Positions 17,401-23,841 of a stretch of DNA of 64,000 nt are shown here, one piece after another; within the stretch, counting starts at the first letter, position 1; each line of letters starts with the position of its first letter. Under the pieces are notes generated by a model that worked only from the letters and a program-made list of their open reading frames with translations, was not told where the DNA came from and made no database searches. The stretch spans positions 1 to 64,000 of the forward strand of contig DGTR01000006.1 of NCBI GenBank assembly GCA_002394395.1. Reading direction: 5' to 3'. Position numbers and translations under genes: made by a program. The stretch comes from Bacteroidales bacterium UBA4331. GTDB taxonomy: Bacteria > Bacteroidota > Bacteroidia > Bacteroidales > Paludibacteraceae.

Positions 17401-17567
17401 ATAAGGCTAAAGCATCGCTCTTTGATCAAGCCGGCAATCATGTTACTACTTGGCATCTGCAGATTGGAGAAAATATAATGCGTATGCCTTCAACTCACGG
17501 ATTATACCTCCTCTATATAATGACGGATTCCGGTGAGCGGAAACTGCAAAAAATTCTTGTTCAATAA
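14451..17567 (+). CDS. Large T9SS-sorted adhesin-like protein
   Basis: 1038 residues from the ATG at 14451, preceded by AAAAGGAA at suitable spacing; the in-frame ATG at 14445 lies inside that site. The N-terminus has a signal peptide (MRNKIIYTALLCWFIFPAWA). Residues about 20-195 form a jelly-roll-like module (LNFSNP, QWVIG, MYLSNDGG) and a fibronectin-III-like domain follows to about 285. A domain of about 210 residues (CMDYLNF, SRHT, AIRLGNW, GYAYFTMSC) is shared with the proteins at 59550 and 62763. Further Ig-like regions carry NGCDSI and YDCDSV motifs. The C-terminus (LRIYSSHKAKASLFDQAGNH to RKLQKILVQ) is a type A T9SS sorting domain. Expected location: cell surface or secreted. Confidence 0.85.
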   Translation: MRNKIIYTALLCWFIFPAWAIQHIPVELNFSNPAERANWQFSYSSDTLSTQWVIGRNPDYSYGDDYMMYLSNDGGTTRAYDPSRSNNYSDAYWCEASYQLDTLPVGTYTLSFAMRGLSPSGSGSVYISVNGGSSYANSSDQGKWWRWGSYTITSDGTSPFTVRVRFYNRSINLPTQPNFGYAIDAIQIYPADESPSCAMRPRSFSYSRSGNDILLSWEGNASEYQLEYFMNDTTLNTRYYVDNIPTLSYTFHSELLTEGAYTFRIRAICGTDTSGWASLNYQLVYDISKHCMDYLNFNNPDVQPQYGSTSNPHSSNGMIDQGFLSEKSRHTEHHYPRDYDPRTGYKLRTFPEGQPAAIRLGNWLTGAQAEDIVYTMKVTKEMSILKLGYALVMQLPGHKPAEQPRFTLEFLDSVGVLIDSCGYVDFTASADLDGWHTEHTEGEADVIWKDWSMVGLSMHEYMGRTIQVRITTKDCSEGAHFGYAYFTMSCSDGNIEGVHCGVKPDHFTVEEGFNYRWYKKYDPSKTILGTERTFNLSNPMDTATYCVDMVNLMKPECYYTLEASSLAFIPHSAGGVKYIPSDCKNYIQLVDSSSIQGVYWKPDGSKVIVKNNPGTEEFYWDLGPYGTYTDHAPVLRIPDPGDTLHITLRTFMEKHLCGDSLTFDYVVPAVGTARTIDTYYFCSGGSITHDGKTYTEEIDFADTLVGANGCDSISIVALRYFQMDTIQVYDTLCNGATMEWYGQILTEGGDYFSPIKSMVYDCDSVYNLLHLHQQPRLNMSLQYIQQSVCESGGAITVPFTVEVGDVAAYDLIFSDVAKQYGYTDRFLQPVETSASTISIPLTDSLRPGLFDASVVFHNLFCDSLTFPITFAVFYDPDSLITQRWNDFLSVRKTAFDYYGGFTDYQWYKNDQPIAGQTNSQLYLPDEGLEMGSFYTLEMTRTADGMRIRTCPYYPHEEPNTVTMTVNPTLISSQNPAPLRIYSSHKAKASLFDQAGNHVTTWHLQIGENIMRMPSTHGLYLLYIMTDSGERKLQKILVQ

Positions 17568-17586
17568 AAGGAAAGGAGACGAAGCA

Positions 17587-19461
17587 ATGAAAAAAAGTAT
17601 TGTAATGCTGATAACAGTGCTCCTCCCTGTTCTTGTTATGGCGCAGAAAGAGAAACCCAATAGTAATTTCGGTATCAGTGTAGAGGGAGGGTTCAGTAAT
17701 CTCTTCCTCCGAACTAAGCAAGCCTTTGATGCTGGCAGTGTGAATCCCTTCATAGGTGGTGGATTCGGCGGAGCTTTGTTTTATGAAATGGAGTATCACC
17801 ATTTCCTTTTCAGAACTGGTTTAGGGGTGGATTTCACTATCAATAACAATACATGGTTAACCCCTGATTATACGGCCTCTATAGCCGAATATCCCGGTAT
17901 GGTTTATCATTATACGTTCCCACAATATATGGAGAAAACAAATTATGGAGTCGGATATATACCTGTAATGGTCGGCGGTAATTTTGATAAGGTGTTTTTC
18001 TTAGCCGGTGTAAAATTAGGCCTGTTTTCTTTTGCAAGTAGTACACAGCCGACTACAAGTGCCAAAATCTGGGCGCTTGACGAGGATGTAGTAGACCCCA
18101 TGGAAGGACTTTATACTCATCAGTTGCAAGATTATACTTTCACAGGAGAGAGGACTAAGATGAGTTTTTCTCCGCTGAATGTCATGGGCTCTATTGAGGT
18201 GGGACTCAATTTGGATAGCAAGATATGGAAAGCATCCAAAGATTCTCAACAGACGAACGACAAAAAGCAAAAGACGAAAGGACGAAATGCTAAGAGAAAA
18301 CCCGTTGATAAGGCCGCCTATTACCGTAAACTGCATCAGAAACGATCATTCAAAGATGGCCTCCATTATCGCCTTTCTATTTTTGCAGATTATGGTGTGA
18401 ATAACATCATGCCATCCAATAGGCCTAAGGAAGATTTACTTGCCTTCAATGGAGTCTCTGATATTACACCCCATAGCATCTATAACTTGCCGCAACACAC
18501 TGACGCGGTTCTAAATAATTTCATGATTGGAGTGAAATTTGCTATCTTATATGAAATGCCGCCTAAAGCTCCCCAAAAAGGTGAGATGGCGAATCCGTTT
18601 ATAGTAACCTTTGTCCGTGATGAGAAAACAGACAAGCCTTTAGCCGGTACGACAGTGACAACGCAGGCTGTTCCGCAGAAAGGAAAGAAAGCAAAGAAAC
18701 CGGTGGTCAAAACTACTGACTCTAAATATGGACGCGTAGCTAAGGCGTATCCGCCCGGTGATTATGTCATTTCTGCCTCCCGCTCCGGCTATTTCCCCCA
18801 AGAGCCGTTTATTTATACCCATCAGGATCAATATGATACGATACATCTGGCTCTCTATCCCCAACAGACACTGCAATCCCAATTGGTGGACGCTAAAACA
18901 GGACGCGCTATAGCGGCACAGGTAACGATTTATGATGAAGATGGGAAAATTATTTCTCAGACGCATGTGGATAGCGCTAAAAATACATTCACTGTCCCCA
19001 TTGACGACCGCAAGCATTATTCTCTCTGCGCTTCTGCCAATGGATACAGAGATACATGCATGAATGTGAGTGGCGCATATCCGGTGCAAACAGTGCAACT
19101 CGAACCTATTCAAGTAAAGCAATTTGTGCTCAAGAATATGTTCTTTGCAACCGACAAAACAAAAATTTTACCCTCCTCTGAACCTGCCTTGCAGGAGTTA
19201 TTTAACCTCCTCAAAGATAATCCTACCATCCGAATACGCATTGTCGGGCATACTGATGATGTAGGCAAAGAGGAGTATAATCAACGACTCTCTGAAGGAC
19301 GGTCTGCTAGCGTGAAACAAGAGATGGTAAGTCGGGGGATAGCCCAGGAACGAATAGAGACAACCGGACACGGAGAAACAGATCCGATTGTCCCTAATGA
19401 CTCGGATGAACACCGGCAAATGAATCGACGCGTCGAGATTGTGATATTATCTAACAATTAA
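17587..19461 (+). CDS. Outer-membrane beta-barrel / carboxypeptidase-regulatory-like / OmpA fusion protein
   Basis: 624 residues from the ATG at 17587, which has AAAGGAG about 10 nt upstream; an in-frame ATG at 17533 overlaps the previous gene and would bury the signal peptide (MKKSIVMLITVLLPVLVMAQ). Residues about 20-345 form a beta-barrel related to the proteins at 32961, 56313 and 57276 (YRLSIFADYGV, NNFMIGVKFAILYEMP), with a Lys-rich loop near 235-265. Two Ig-like carboxypeptidase-regulatory modules occupy about 340-515. The OmpA peptidoglycan-binding domain follows (MFFATDKTKI, IVGHTDDVG, NQRLSEGRSASV, NRRVEI). It probably links the outer membrane to peptidoglycan and may anchor or export the two surface proteins encoded upstream (inference from context). 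Confidence 0.88.
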   Translation: MKKSIVMLITVLLPVLVMAQKEKPNSNFGISVEGGFSNLFLRTKQAFDAGSVNPFIGGGFGGALFYEMEYHHFLFRTGLGVDFTINNNTWLTPDYTASIAEYPGMVYHYTFPQYMEKTNYGVGYIPVMVGGNFDKVFFLAGVKLGLFSFASSTQPTTSAKIWALDEDVVDPMEGLYTHQLQDYTFTGERTKMSFSPLNVMGSIEVGLNLDSKIWKASKDSQQTNDKKQKTKGRNAKRKPVDKAAYYRKLHQKRSFKDGLHYRLSIFADYGVNNIMPSNRPKEDLLAFNGVSDITPHSIYNLPQHTDAVLNNFMIGVKFAILYEMPPKAPQKGEMANPFIVTFVRDEKTDKPLAGTTVTTQAVPQKGKKAKKPVVKTTDSKYGRVAKAYPPGDYVISASRSGYFPQEPFIYTHQDQYDTIHLALYPQQTLQSQLVDAKTGRAIAAQVTIYDEDGKIISQTHVDSAKNTFTVPIDDRKHYSLCASANGYRDTCMNVSGAYPVQTVQLEPIQVKQFVLKNMFFATDKTKILPSSEPALQELFNLLKDNPTIRIRIVGHTDDVGKEEYNQRLSEGRSASVKQEMVSRGIAQERIETTGHGETDPIVPNDSDEHRQMNRRVEIVILSNN

Positions 19462-19462
19462 A

Positions 19463-19500
19463 ATATCCAAAAACACCCTAAAAATGCAAAAAATGCAGAA
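19463..19500 (+). repeat. Partial copy of the A-rich part of the terminator-promoter module
   Basis: ACACCCTAAAAATGCAAAAA matches copy A at about 9597-9616. The terminator hairpin and the TTGCGTATATC promoter half of the module are absent here. Confidence 0.5.
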
Positions 19501-19524
19501 AAAAGTAAAAAAGTTGCAAAAAAA

Positions 19525-19576
19525 TTTGGACAAAAGGTGTTTTTGACCTTATATTTGTACCGGATTTTGAAAATCC
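19525..19576 (+). promoter_or_regulatory. Promoter with adjacent palindrome ahead of the DUF3987 gene
   Basis: TTTG at 19525-19528, 21 bases, TATATTTG at 19550-19557. The perfect palindrome GGATTTT-G-AAAATCC lies at 19562-19576, at or just after the expected transcript start, and could be an operator. Confidence 0.6.
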
Positions 19577-19619
19577 ACCTAAATTATCATTTATTAACAT
19601 CAAAAACCAAACCTTAATT

Positions 19620-20915
19620 ATGGAGACAAAAATCTCTTCTTTTTCGTGTGAGGATCAGTTGAACCTCCGTATCGTCGAGCACCTCGACCAAACCCAACTC
19701 CCGGCATCCTTACAACAGATGCTCTCGCTCGCTACAACGCCCGAAGAACAGGACATCCTGCTTCTCTCCGCGCTCACAGCCGCGTCCGCGTGCGTTCCTA
19801 ATCTCTTCTTCCGTTACGGCCCGACAGGAAAGAAGTACTTCGCCAACCTCCAGTGTTTCATCCTTGCAGCTGCGGCATCCGGCAAAGGCATCGCCAACCA
19901 AGCTCTGGAGATGGTTCGCGTCATTGATGAGCAATACCCCATGCTCATTGCCGGCGACAGCACACTTCCTGCTTGGTACAATGCCCTTGAAAAGCAAGGC
20001 GGCTGCGGCTATATGCACGAGTCCGAAGGATCGGTTATTACCGATATCTGGCGAACAGCCGCAGCGAACTACAACACCGCTCTTCGCAAAGCAGCCGAGC
20101 ACGAACCCATCTCTCGCAACCGCTGTAATGGCGCTTCAGAGATCCCCTGCCCGAAACTCTCAATGCTCCTTACCGGCACCTTTAACCAGTATCGCGCACT
20201 CGTGCCATCTGTCGAGAATGGCTATTTCTCGCGCCTCCTGACACTTGTCATCCGCGGCAGCCATCCCTTCTGCAAGAGCTATGTCTGCTCCACCGGCGAG
20301 CAATCGGCTGTGCCGCGAATGGTTGGACGGCAACTGCTCAAGGTATATGAGCACCTTGCTTTTGGACCCGAACGCGAGTGGAGTCTGACGGACGACCAGA
20401 AAGAACGACTTGGTACCCATCTCGAGACCGAATATGAGACACTCATTGCGCTTCTTGGCGATAATTTCCATTCCGCCGTCATCCGTATGGCGGTCCAAAT
20501 AGAGCGGATCGCGATGATCCTTACAGCTCTCAGGGGTATGTCCTTTTCCTCCGAATTGGATTCGGAATCCTCCTCTTCGTTCGGTTCCAGGGACTTTAGT
20601 TCCGAGCGTTTCCTCTGCTCAGACGCTGACTACGAAATAGCGGAACTCATCGGTAACAAACTCCTCCTCCATATGGCTGCAGCATATCGTCTCATCGATG
20701 GTGATTCCCAATCCCTTGTTCCCGATATTAAACCCCTCGATCCCCGCCGACTTATCTTCGACCAACTCAAGTCGGAGTACAAACTCCAGGAACTGATCTC
20801 AGAGGCAAAAACGCAAGGTATATCTCGAGCAACAGTCATCCGGTGGAATGATGCCTGGCAAGAACAAGGCCAAGTGAGGAAAATCGAGTATGGTCATTAC
20901 CGAAAAGTGATTTAA
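19620..20915 (+). CDS. DUF3987-type protein (accessory/mobile-element-associated)
   Basis: 431 residues. The N-terminal two thirds resemble DUF3987 proteins, often found with primase-like genes on Bacteroidetes mobile elements: LLLSALTAASACVPN, the P-loop-like AAASGKGIA, HESEGSVITDIW, LLTGTFNQY and GYFSRLL. The C-terminal 50 residues (SRATVIRWNDAWQEQGQVRK) look like a winged helix, so DNA binding is plausible. Residues about 308-328 are a Ser-rich insert (ELDSESSSSFGSRDFSSERF) encoded by palindromic DNA, including a 34-nt unit repeated downstream at 21034. No primase partner or integrase is nearby. Function not established. Confidence 0.75.
   Translation: METKISSFSCEDQLNLRIVEHLDQTQLPASLQQMLSLATTPEEQDILLLSALTAASACVPNLFFRYGPTGKKYFANLQCFILAAAASGKGIANQALEMVRVIDEQYPMLIAGDSTLPAWYNALEKQGGCGYMHESEGSVITDIWRTAAANYNTALRKAAEHEPISRNRCNGASEIPCPKLSMLLTGTFNQYRALVPSVENGYFSRLLTLVIRGSHPFCKSYVCSTGEQSAVPRMVGRQLLKVYEHLAFGPEREWSLTDDQKERLGTHLETEYETLIALLGDNFHSAVIRMAVQIERIAMILTALRGMSFSSELDSESSSSFGSRDFSSERFLCSDADYEIAELIGNKLLLHMAAAYRLIDGDSQSLVPDIKPLDPRRLIFDQLKSEYKLQELISEAKTQGISRATVIRWNDAWQEQGQVRKIEYGHYRKVI
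20573..20606 (+). repeat. 34-nt palindromic repeat, copy 1 (inside the DUF3987 gene)
   Basis: It ends GGGACTTTAGTTCCGAG, which folds as GGGAC-TTTA-GTTCC with one G-T pair. 31 of 34 bases match copy 2 at 21034-21067. It lies in frame and encodes the segment around GSRDFSSE. Confidence 0.8.
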
Positions 20916-20920
20916 TACAT

Positions 20921-21002
20921 GAGACTCTGAGACTCTTTGAGACACTTTTGCGAGTGTAACATGTTGATTCTTAGCATTATACGCGAAGAGTCTCAGAGTC
21001 TC
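20921..21002 (+). repeat. 17-bp perfect inverted repeat with 48-nt spacer
   Basis: GAGACTCTGAGACTCTT (20921-20937) and its exact reverse complement (20986-21002) flank a spacer with a smaller ACACT/AGTGT hairpin (20942-20957). It lies 6 nt after the stop of the DUF3987 gene. No T-run follows, so it is not a standard terminator. Confidence 0.85.
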
Positions 21003-21034
21003 ACAATCTCACGATCTCACAATCTCATGATTTC
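21003..21034 (+). repeat. 8-nt tandem repeat next to the inverted repeat
   Basis: ACAATCTC, ACGATCTC, ACAATCTC, ATGATTTC in direct succession. The units extend the TCTC theme of the inverted-repeat arm. Confidence 0.7.
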
Positions 21035-21067
21035 TCTTCGTTTGGTTCTCGGGACTTTAGTTCCGAG
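21034..21067 (+). repeat. 34-nt palindromic repeat, copy 2 (intergenic)
   Basis: Differs from copy 1 at three positions. Its hairpin is longer here: CTCGGGAC-TTTA-GTTCCGAG. The rest of the gap to 21196 shows no gene; it contains TAAGAC repeated near 21089-21117. Confidence 0.8.
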
Positions 21068-21195
21068 TAAAAGTACATAGGTCTAACGTAAGACGAAAAT
21101 AAGACTTAAGTAAGACTTTTTACGGTCCAATCCTAGACCATTGAGCCAACACAAAGCCAACGAAACCCCAATGTAACCCTAAAAAACTATTCAAT

Positions 21196-21621
21196 ATGGC
21201 ACAAGCTTTATATGTAAACGGAGTCGATATAGTACGAGGTGCGCTCGACTCGGAAAAAGAAGGTCAGGCTGCCCGCGCACGGTGGATCAGCCGATGGCGT
21301 CCGCAAGGAGAAAAAAGCTACAGTGAAGACGGCCGCAAATTGCATGAAGTTTATCGCATGAATTTCCACGAAGGACCATGGTCCAAAAGTGCGACGAAGA
21401 ACCGCGAAGTCATCAAAGCGGCGCAACATGCGGCGCATACCATTGAGCGTATCTGCGGCCATCCGGAGGAGTATGATCCGGAATTAGTTGTGGAGGCGGA
21501 AGAGTGGGTAGCACGCTATGCCGCTTATCGCGCTACCATCCCCGATGGCTGCAACCGGTACTACCACTTCTACACCTTCGTCTATGTCTCCATCTACCGC
21601 GCAATGCGGCAGATGGAGTAA
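21196..21621 (+). CDS. Conserved-looking small protein, function unknown
   Basis: 141 residues, no signal peptide or membrane segment, so probably cytoplasmic. It is rich in Arg, Glu and aromatic residues (WISRWRPQGEKSY, HAAHTIERICGHPEEY, YYHFYTFVYVSIYRAMRQME). I do not recognise the family. It follows the DUF3987 gene and its repeats and ends before a terminator at 21676, so it is probably part of the same accessory segment. No local promoter box is evident. Confidence 0.6.
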   Translation: MAQALYVNGVDIVRGALDSEKEGQAARARWISRWRPQGEKSYSEDGRKLHEVYRMNFHEGPWSKSATKNREVIKAAQHAAHTIERICGHPEEYDPELVVEAEEWVARYAAYRATIPDGCNRYYHFYTFVYVSIYRAMRQME

Positions 21622-21675
21622 GCGGCGTAGTGGTTATAGCAACCTGTAACGTGTAAGAAGTTTATAAGTGTAAGG

Positions 21676-21706
21676 AAAATCGCCACAACGGGCGATTTTC
21701 TGTGTT
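21676..21706 (+). terminator. Intrinsic terminator before dtd
   Basis: AAAATCGCC (21676-21684), loop ACAACG, GGCGATTTT (21691-21699): a perfect 9-bp stem. The A and T flanks would let it work in both directions. Confidence 0.8.
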
Positions 21707-21710
21707 TATA

Positions 21711-21742
21711 TTTGCATATCTCAAAAAAAAGCAGTACCTTTG
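21711..21742 (+). promoter_or_regulatory. dtd: Bacteroidetes-type promoter for dtd
   Basis: TTTG at 21711-21714, 20 bases, TACCTTTG at 21735-21742, with the ATG 20 nt later at 21762. Confidence 0.85.
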
Positions 21743-21761
21743 CACGCAAAACAAGATAATT

Positions 21762-22211
21762 ATGCGAGTGGTAGTACAACGATGCAGCTGGGCGGAAGTG
21801 CGCATAGATGGCGCAACGGTCGGGAAGATCGAGAAGGGCTTTATGCTGCTGGTCGGCGTGACAGATACGGACACGCAGGCGGAAGCTGATGTGTTAGCGA
21901 AGAAGATCGCGCAGCTGCGTGTGTTCGAGGACGAGCAAGGGAAGATGAACCTCGCCATCCGCGATATAGGCGGAGCTATCCTCAGCATATCGCAGTTCAC
22001 GCTCTATGCCGATTGCCGCAAAGGTAACCGCCCGTCTTTTATCAATGCCGCACGCCCGGAGAAGGCTTCGCCGCTGTATGACTATTTCAATGACCGCCTC
22101 CGAACCGAGTACGGCCTCCAAGTCGAAACCGGCCGCTTCGGCGCCGACATGAAGGTGGACTTCATCAACGATGGCCCCGTCACCATCCTTCTCGATACCG
22201 ACGAACTTTAG
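21762..22211 (+). CDS. dtd: D-aminoacyl-tRNA deacylase
   Basis: 149 residues, the usual length for DTD. It hydrolyses D-amino acids mischarged on tRNA. The two family signatures are present: SQFTLYAD (77-84) and GPVT (138-141). The ATG at 21762 is chosen because the promoter box ends at 21742; the in-frame ATG at 21702 would lie upstream of the promoter. The last 23 codons (from Gly127 at 22140) recur after the ATPase gene at 23682-23750 with three synonymous differences and one D/E change. The present 3' end may therefore have arrived with the downstream ATPase segment. Confidence 0.95.
   Translation: MRVVVQRCSWAEVRIDGATVGKIEKGFMLLVGVTDTDTQAEADVLAKKIAQLRVFEDEQGKMNLAIRDIGGAILSISQFTLYADCRKGNRPSFINAARPEKASPLYDYFNDRLRTEYGLQVETGRFGADMKVDFINDGPVTILLDTDEL
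22140..22208 (+). repeat. 3' end of dtd, copy in the intact gene
   Basis: The 69 nt match 23682-23750 at 63 positions, including 41 consecutive identical bases from 22161. The two copies are direct repeats flanking the DUF4143 ATPase gene. Confidence 0.9.
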
Positions 22212-22231
22212 TACCCTATAATATTATTTTA

Positions 22232-22258
22232 GCCAGCCTTCGGGTTGGCGTTTTTTTT
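22232..22258 (+). terminator. Intrinsic terminator (module copy C)
   Basis: GCCAGCC, TTCG tetraloop, GGTTGGC (22243-22249), followed closely by a run of eight T. It terminates dtd. Confidence 0.85.
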
Positions 22259-22297
22259 ATTAAAAATACCCCAAAACGCATAAAAACGCACATTCCC

Positions 22298-22329
22298 CTT
22301 GCGTATATCAAAAAATTGTAGTATCTTTG
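22298..22329 (+). promoter_or_regulatory. Bacteroidetes-type promoter for the third DUF4143 ATPase
   Basis: CTTG at 22298-22301, 20 bases, TATCTTTG at 22322-22329. Confidence 0.8.
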
Positions 22330-22394
22330 CCGCAGTTTTTATAAAACCGGAATTAACAAACAGGAGTAAAATTATAAAATACCACTTAATAAAT

Positions 22395-23663
22395 ATGGAT
22401 AAGCAGGTACTAAAACAAGTTCTTTTGGATAATGCGCAATTGGTAATGAAAATAGAGGTACTACCTCGTTCGTATTACCTGGATGAGTCGGCGAATTACG
22501 TGTTTACCGGTGTGCGTCGTGCCGGCAAGTCATATATGATGTATGCAATCATCAAGCAGTTGTTGCAGAATGGTTGCACCATGGCGGATATCCTTTATCT
22601 CAATTTTGAGGATGAGCGAATAGAAAACTTTACTGCTGCGGATTTCAATCTCTTATTAGAATGTCATCAGGAGATATATGGCCGAGAACCGCGTATCTTC
22701 TTAGACGAGATGCAAAATATAATAGGATGGGAGAAGTTCGCCCGCCGCATGGCGGATAGAAAAACGCATATATGTCTGACCGGTAGCAATGCCAAGATGT
22801 TAAGTAAAGAGGTGCTAAGTACCCTCGGCGGACGTTTTATTCCCAAGGATATATACCCATATAGTTTCAAAGAGTACTTGACTGCGATGCACGTGCCGTA
22901 TGACGAGAAGGCGATGCTGACTACTTCCGGACGGGCATTGTTCTTTCAGCACTATAGCGAGTATTTCTTTTGGGGAGGTATGCCCGAATCGGTCGGGATG
23001 AAGATCAAGCGCGATTATCTCAGTAGTACCTACCAAAAGATTTACCTAAACGATATCGTCTCGCGTAACAAGATCAGCAACATAGCCGCCTTGCGTCTTC
23101 TCATCAAGAAATTAGCGGAGTCAGTTAAGCAACCGGTGTCTTATAATCGAATTAGCAATATCCTCTCTACCATCAATGGTAAGATTTCCGTGCCGACCGT
23201 GCAGAGTTATATCTCCTATACCGAGGATGCATGGTTCTTGCTGCGCCTGCGTAATATCAACGGCGCGCTATCCGAGAAAGAGAGTGTATGCAAGTATTAT
23301 TTCATTGATAACGGATTCTTAAATCTCTTCTTGCTTGATGGCGAATCTTCGTTGTTGGAGAACATGGTCGCTTTGGAACTCTTCCGTCGTTACGGCCACG
23401 ACCCGGAGAACGATACTGTCTATTTCTACAATGCCGGAGAAGAAGTGGACTTCTATATCCCCGAGGAAGAATGGGCGATACAAGTAGCCTATAACTTGTC
23501 CGAAGAAACCACTCGCCAACGCGAAGTGACCGCATTGACCAAAATCGCCAATGCCCTTCCGTGCAAGCGGCGCACTATTATTACCTATGACACCAAAGAC
23601 ACCATTACTGATACACATGGAGAAATAGAGGTCTTGCCTTGTTGGGAATGGTTATTGTCATAA
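22395..23663 (+). CDS. AAA ATPase with DUF4143-type C-terminal region
   Basis: 422 residues from the ATG at 22395; an in-frame ATG at 22299 lies within the promoter and is rejected. Walker A is GVRRAGKS (39-46) and Walker B is PRIFLDEMQN. The class motifs ICLTGSNAKM and FFWGGMPESV are present. The C-terminal nuclease-like signature is weaker than in the other two: GEEVDFYIPEEEWAIQVAY, with Gln where the others have Glu in the ExK position. The gene is bracketed by direct repeats of the dtd 3' end and led by copy C of the terminator-promoter module, which suggests it arrived as a discrete insertion. Function unknown. Confidence 0.9.
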   Translation: MDKQVLKQVLLDNAQLVMKIEVLPRSYYLDESANYVFTGVRRAGKSYMMYAIIKQLLQNGCTMADILYLNFEDERIENFTAADFNLLLECHQEIYGREPRIFLDEMQNIIGWEKFARRMADRKTHICLTGSNAKMLSKEVLSTLGGRFIPKDIYPYSFKEYLTAMHVPYDEKAMLTTSGRALFFQHYSEYFFWGGMPESVGMKIKRDYLSSTYQKIYLNDIVSRNKISNIAALRLLIKKLAESVKQPVSYNRISNILSTINGKISVPTVQSYISYTEDAWFLLRLRNINGALSEKESVCKYYFIDNGFLNLFLLDGESSLLENMVALELFRRYGHDPENDTVYFYNAGEEVDFYIPEEEWAIQVAYNLSEETTRQREVTALTKIANALPCKRRTIITYDTKDTITDTHGEIEVLPCWEWLLS

Positions 23664-23681
23664 CGAAACAATTACCATCTT

Positions 23682-23756
23682 GGTGCTGACATGAAGGTGG
23701 ATTTCATCAACGATGGCCCCGTCACCATCCTTCTCGATACCGAGGAATTGAAATGA
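23682..23756 (+). pseudogene. Relic of the dtd 3' end
   Basis: Reads GADMKVDFINDGPVTILLDT and ends EELK-stop (23754-23756), in alignment with the end of dtd. There is no start or upstream part. Its internal differences from dtd are synonymous (GGT, GCT and GAT for GGC, GCC and GAC), as if both copies had been coding before. It lies 18 nt after the ATPase stop. Confidence 0.85.
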
Positions 23757-23773
23757 AAATTTGCAAAAAGTGT

Positions 23774-23813
23774 CATACACTCTTGTGTATGTCAATTTTT
23801 TGTTGTACCTTTG
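23774..23813 (+). promoter_or_regulatory. Promoter of the M16 peptidase with overlapping palindrome
   Basis: CTTG at 23782-23785, 20 bases, TACCTTTG at 23806-23813. The 7-bp palindrome CATACAC-TCTT-GTGTATG (23774-23791) covers the upstream box and could bind a regulator. Confidence 0.75.
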
Positions 23814-23841
23814 CAGCCAAATACTTACAATCAATTTTTAT

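Larger units (their letters stand above)
22232..22329 (+). repeat. Terminator-promoter module, copy C
   Basis: Same order as copies A and B. The A-rich part (AAAACGCATAAAAACGCACA) and the TTGCGTATATCAAAAA promoter half closely match copy B. Confidence 0.75.

Noticed and set aside
17533..17586. Upstream ATG for the OmpA fusion at 17587
   Set aside because: It overlaps the previous gene and puts 18 charged residues before an obvious signal peptide; the ATG at 17587 has AAAGGAG upstream.
20921..21034. CRISPR array
   Set aside because: The units are 8 nt with no spacers, and the larger element is one inverted repeat. No cas genes are nearby.
19620..21621. Intact mobile element around the DUF3987 gene
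   Set aside because: No integrase, transposase, relaxase, primase partner or terminal repeats are visible; at most a remnant.
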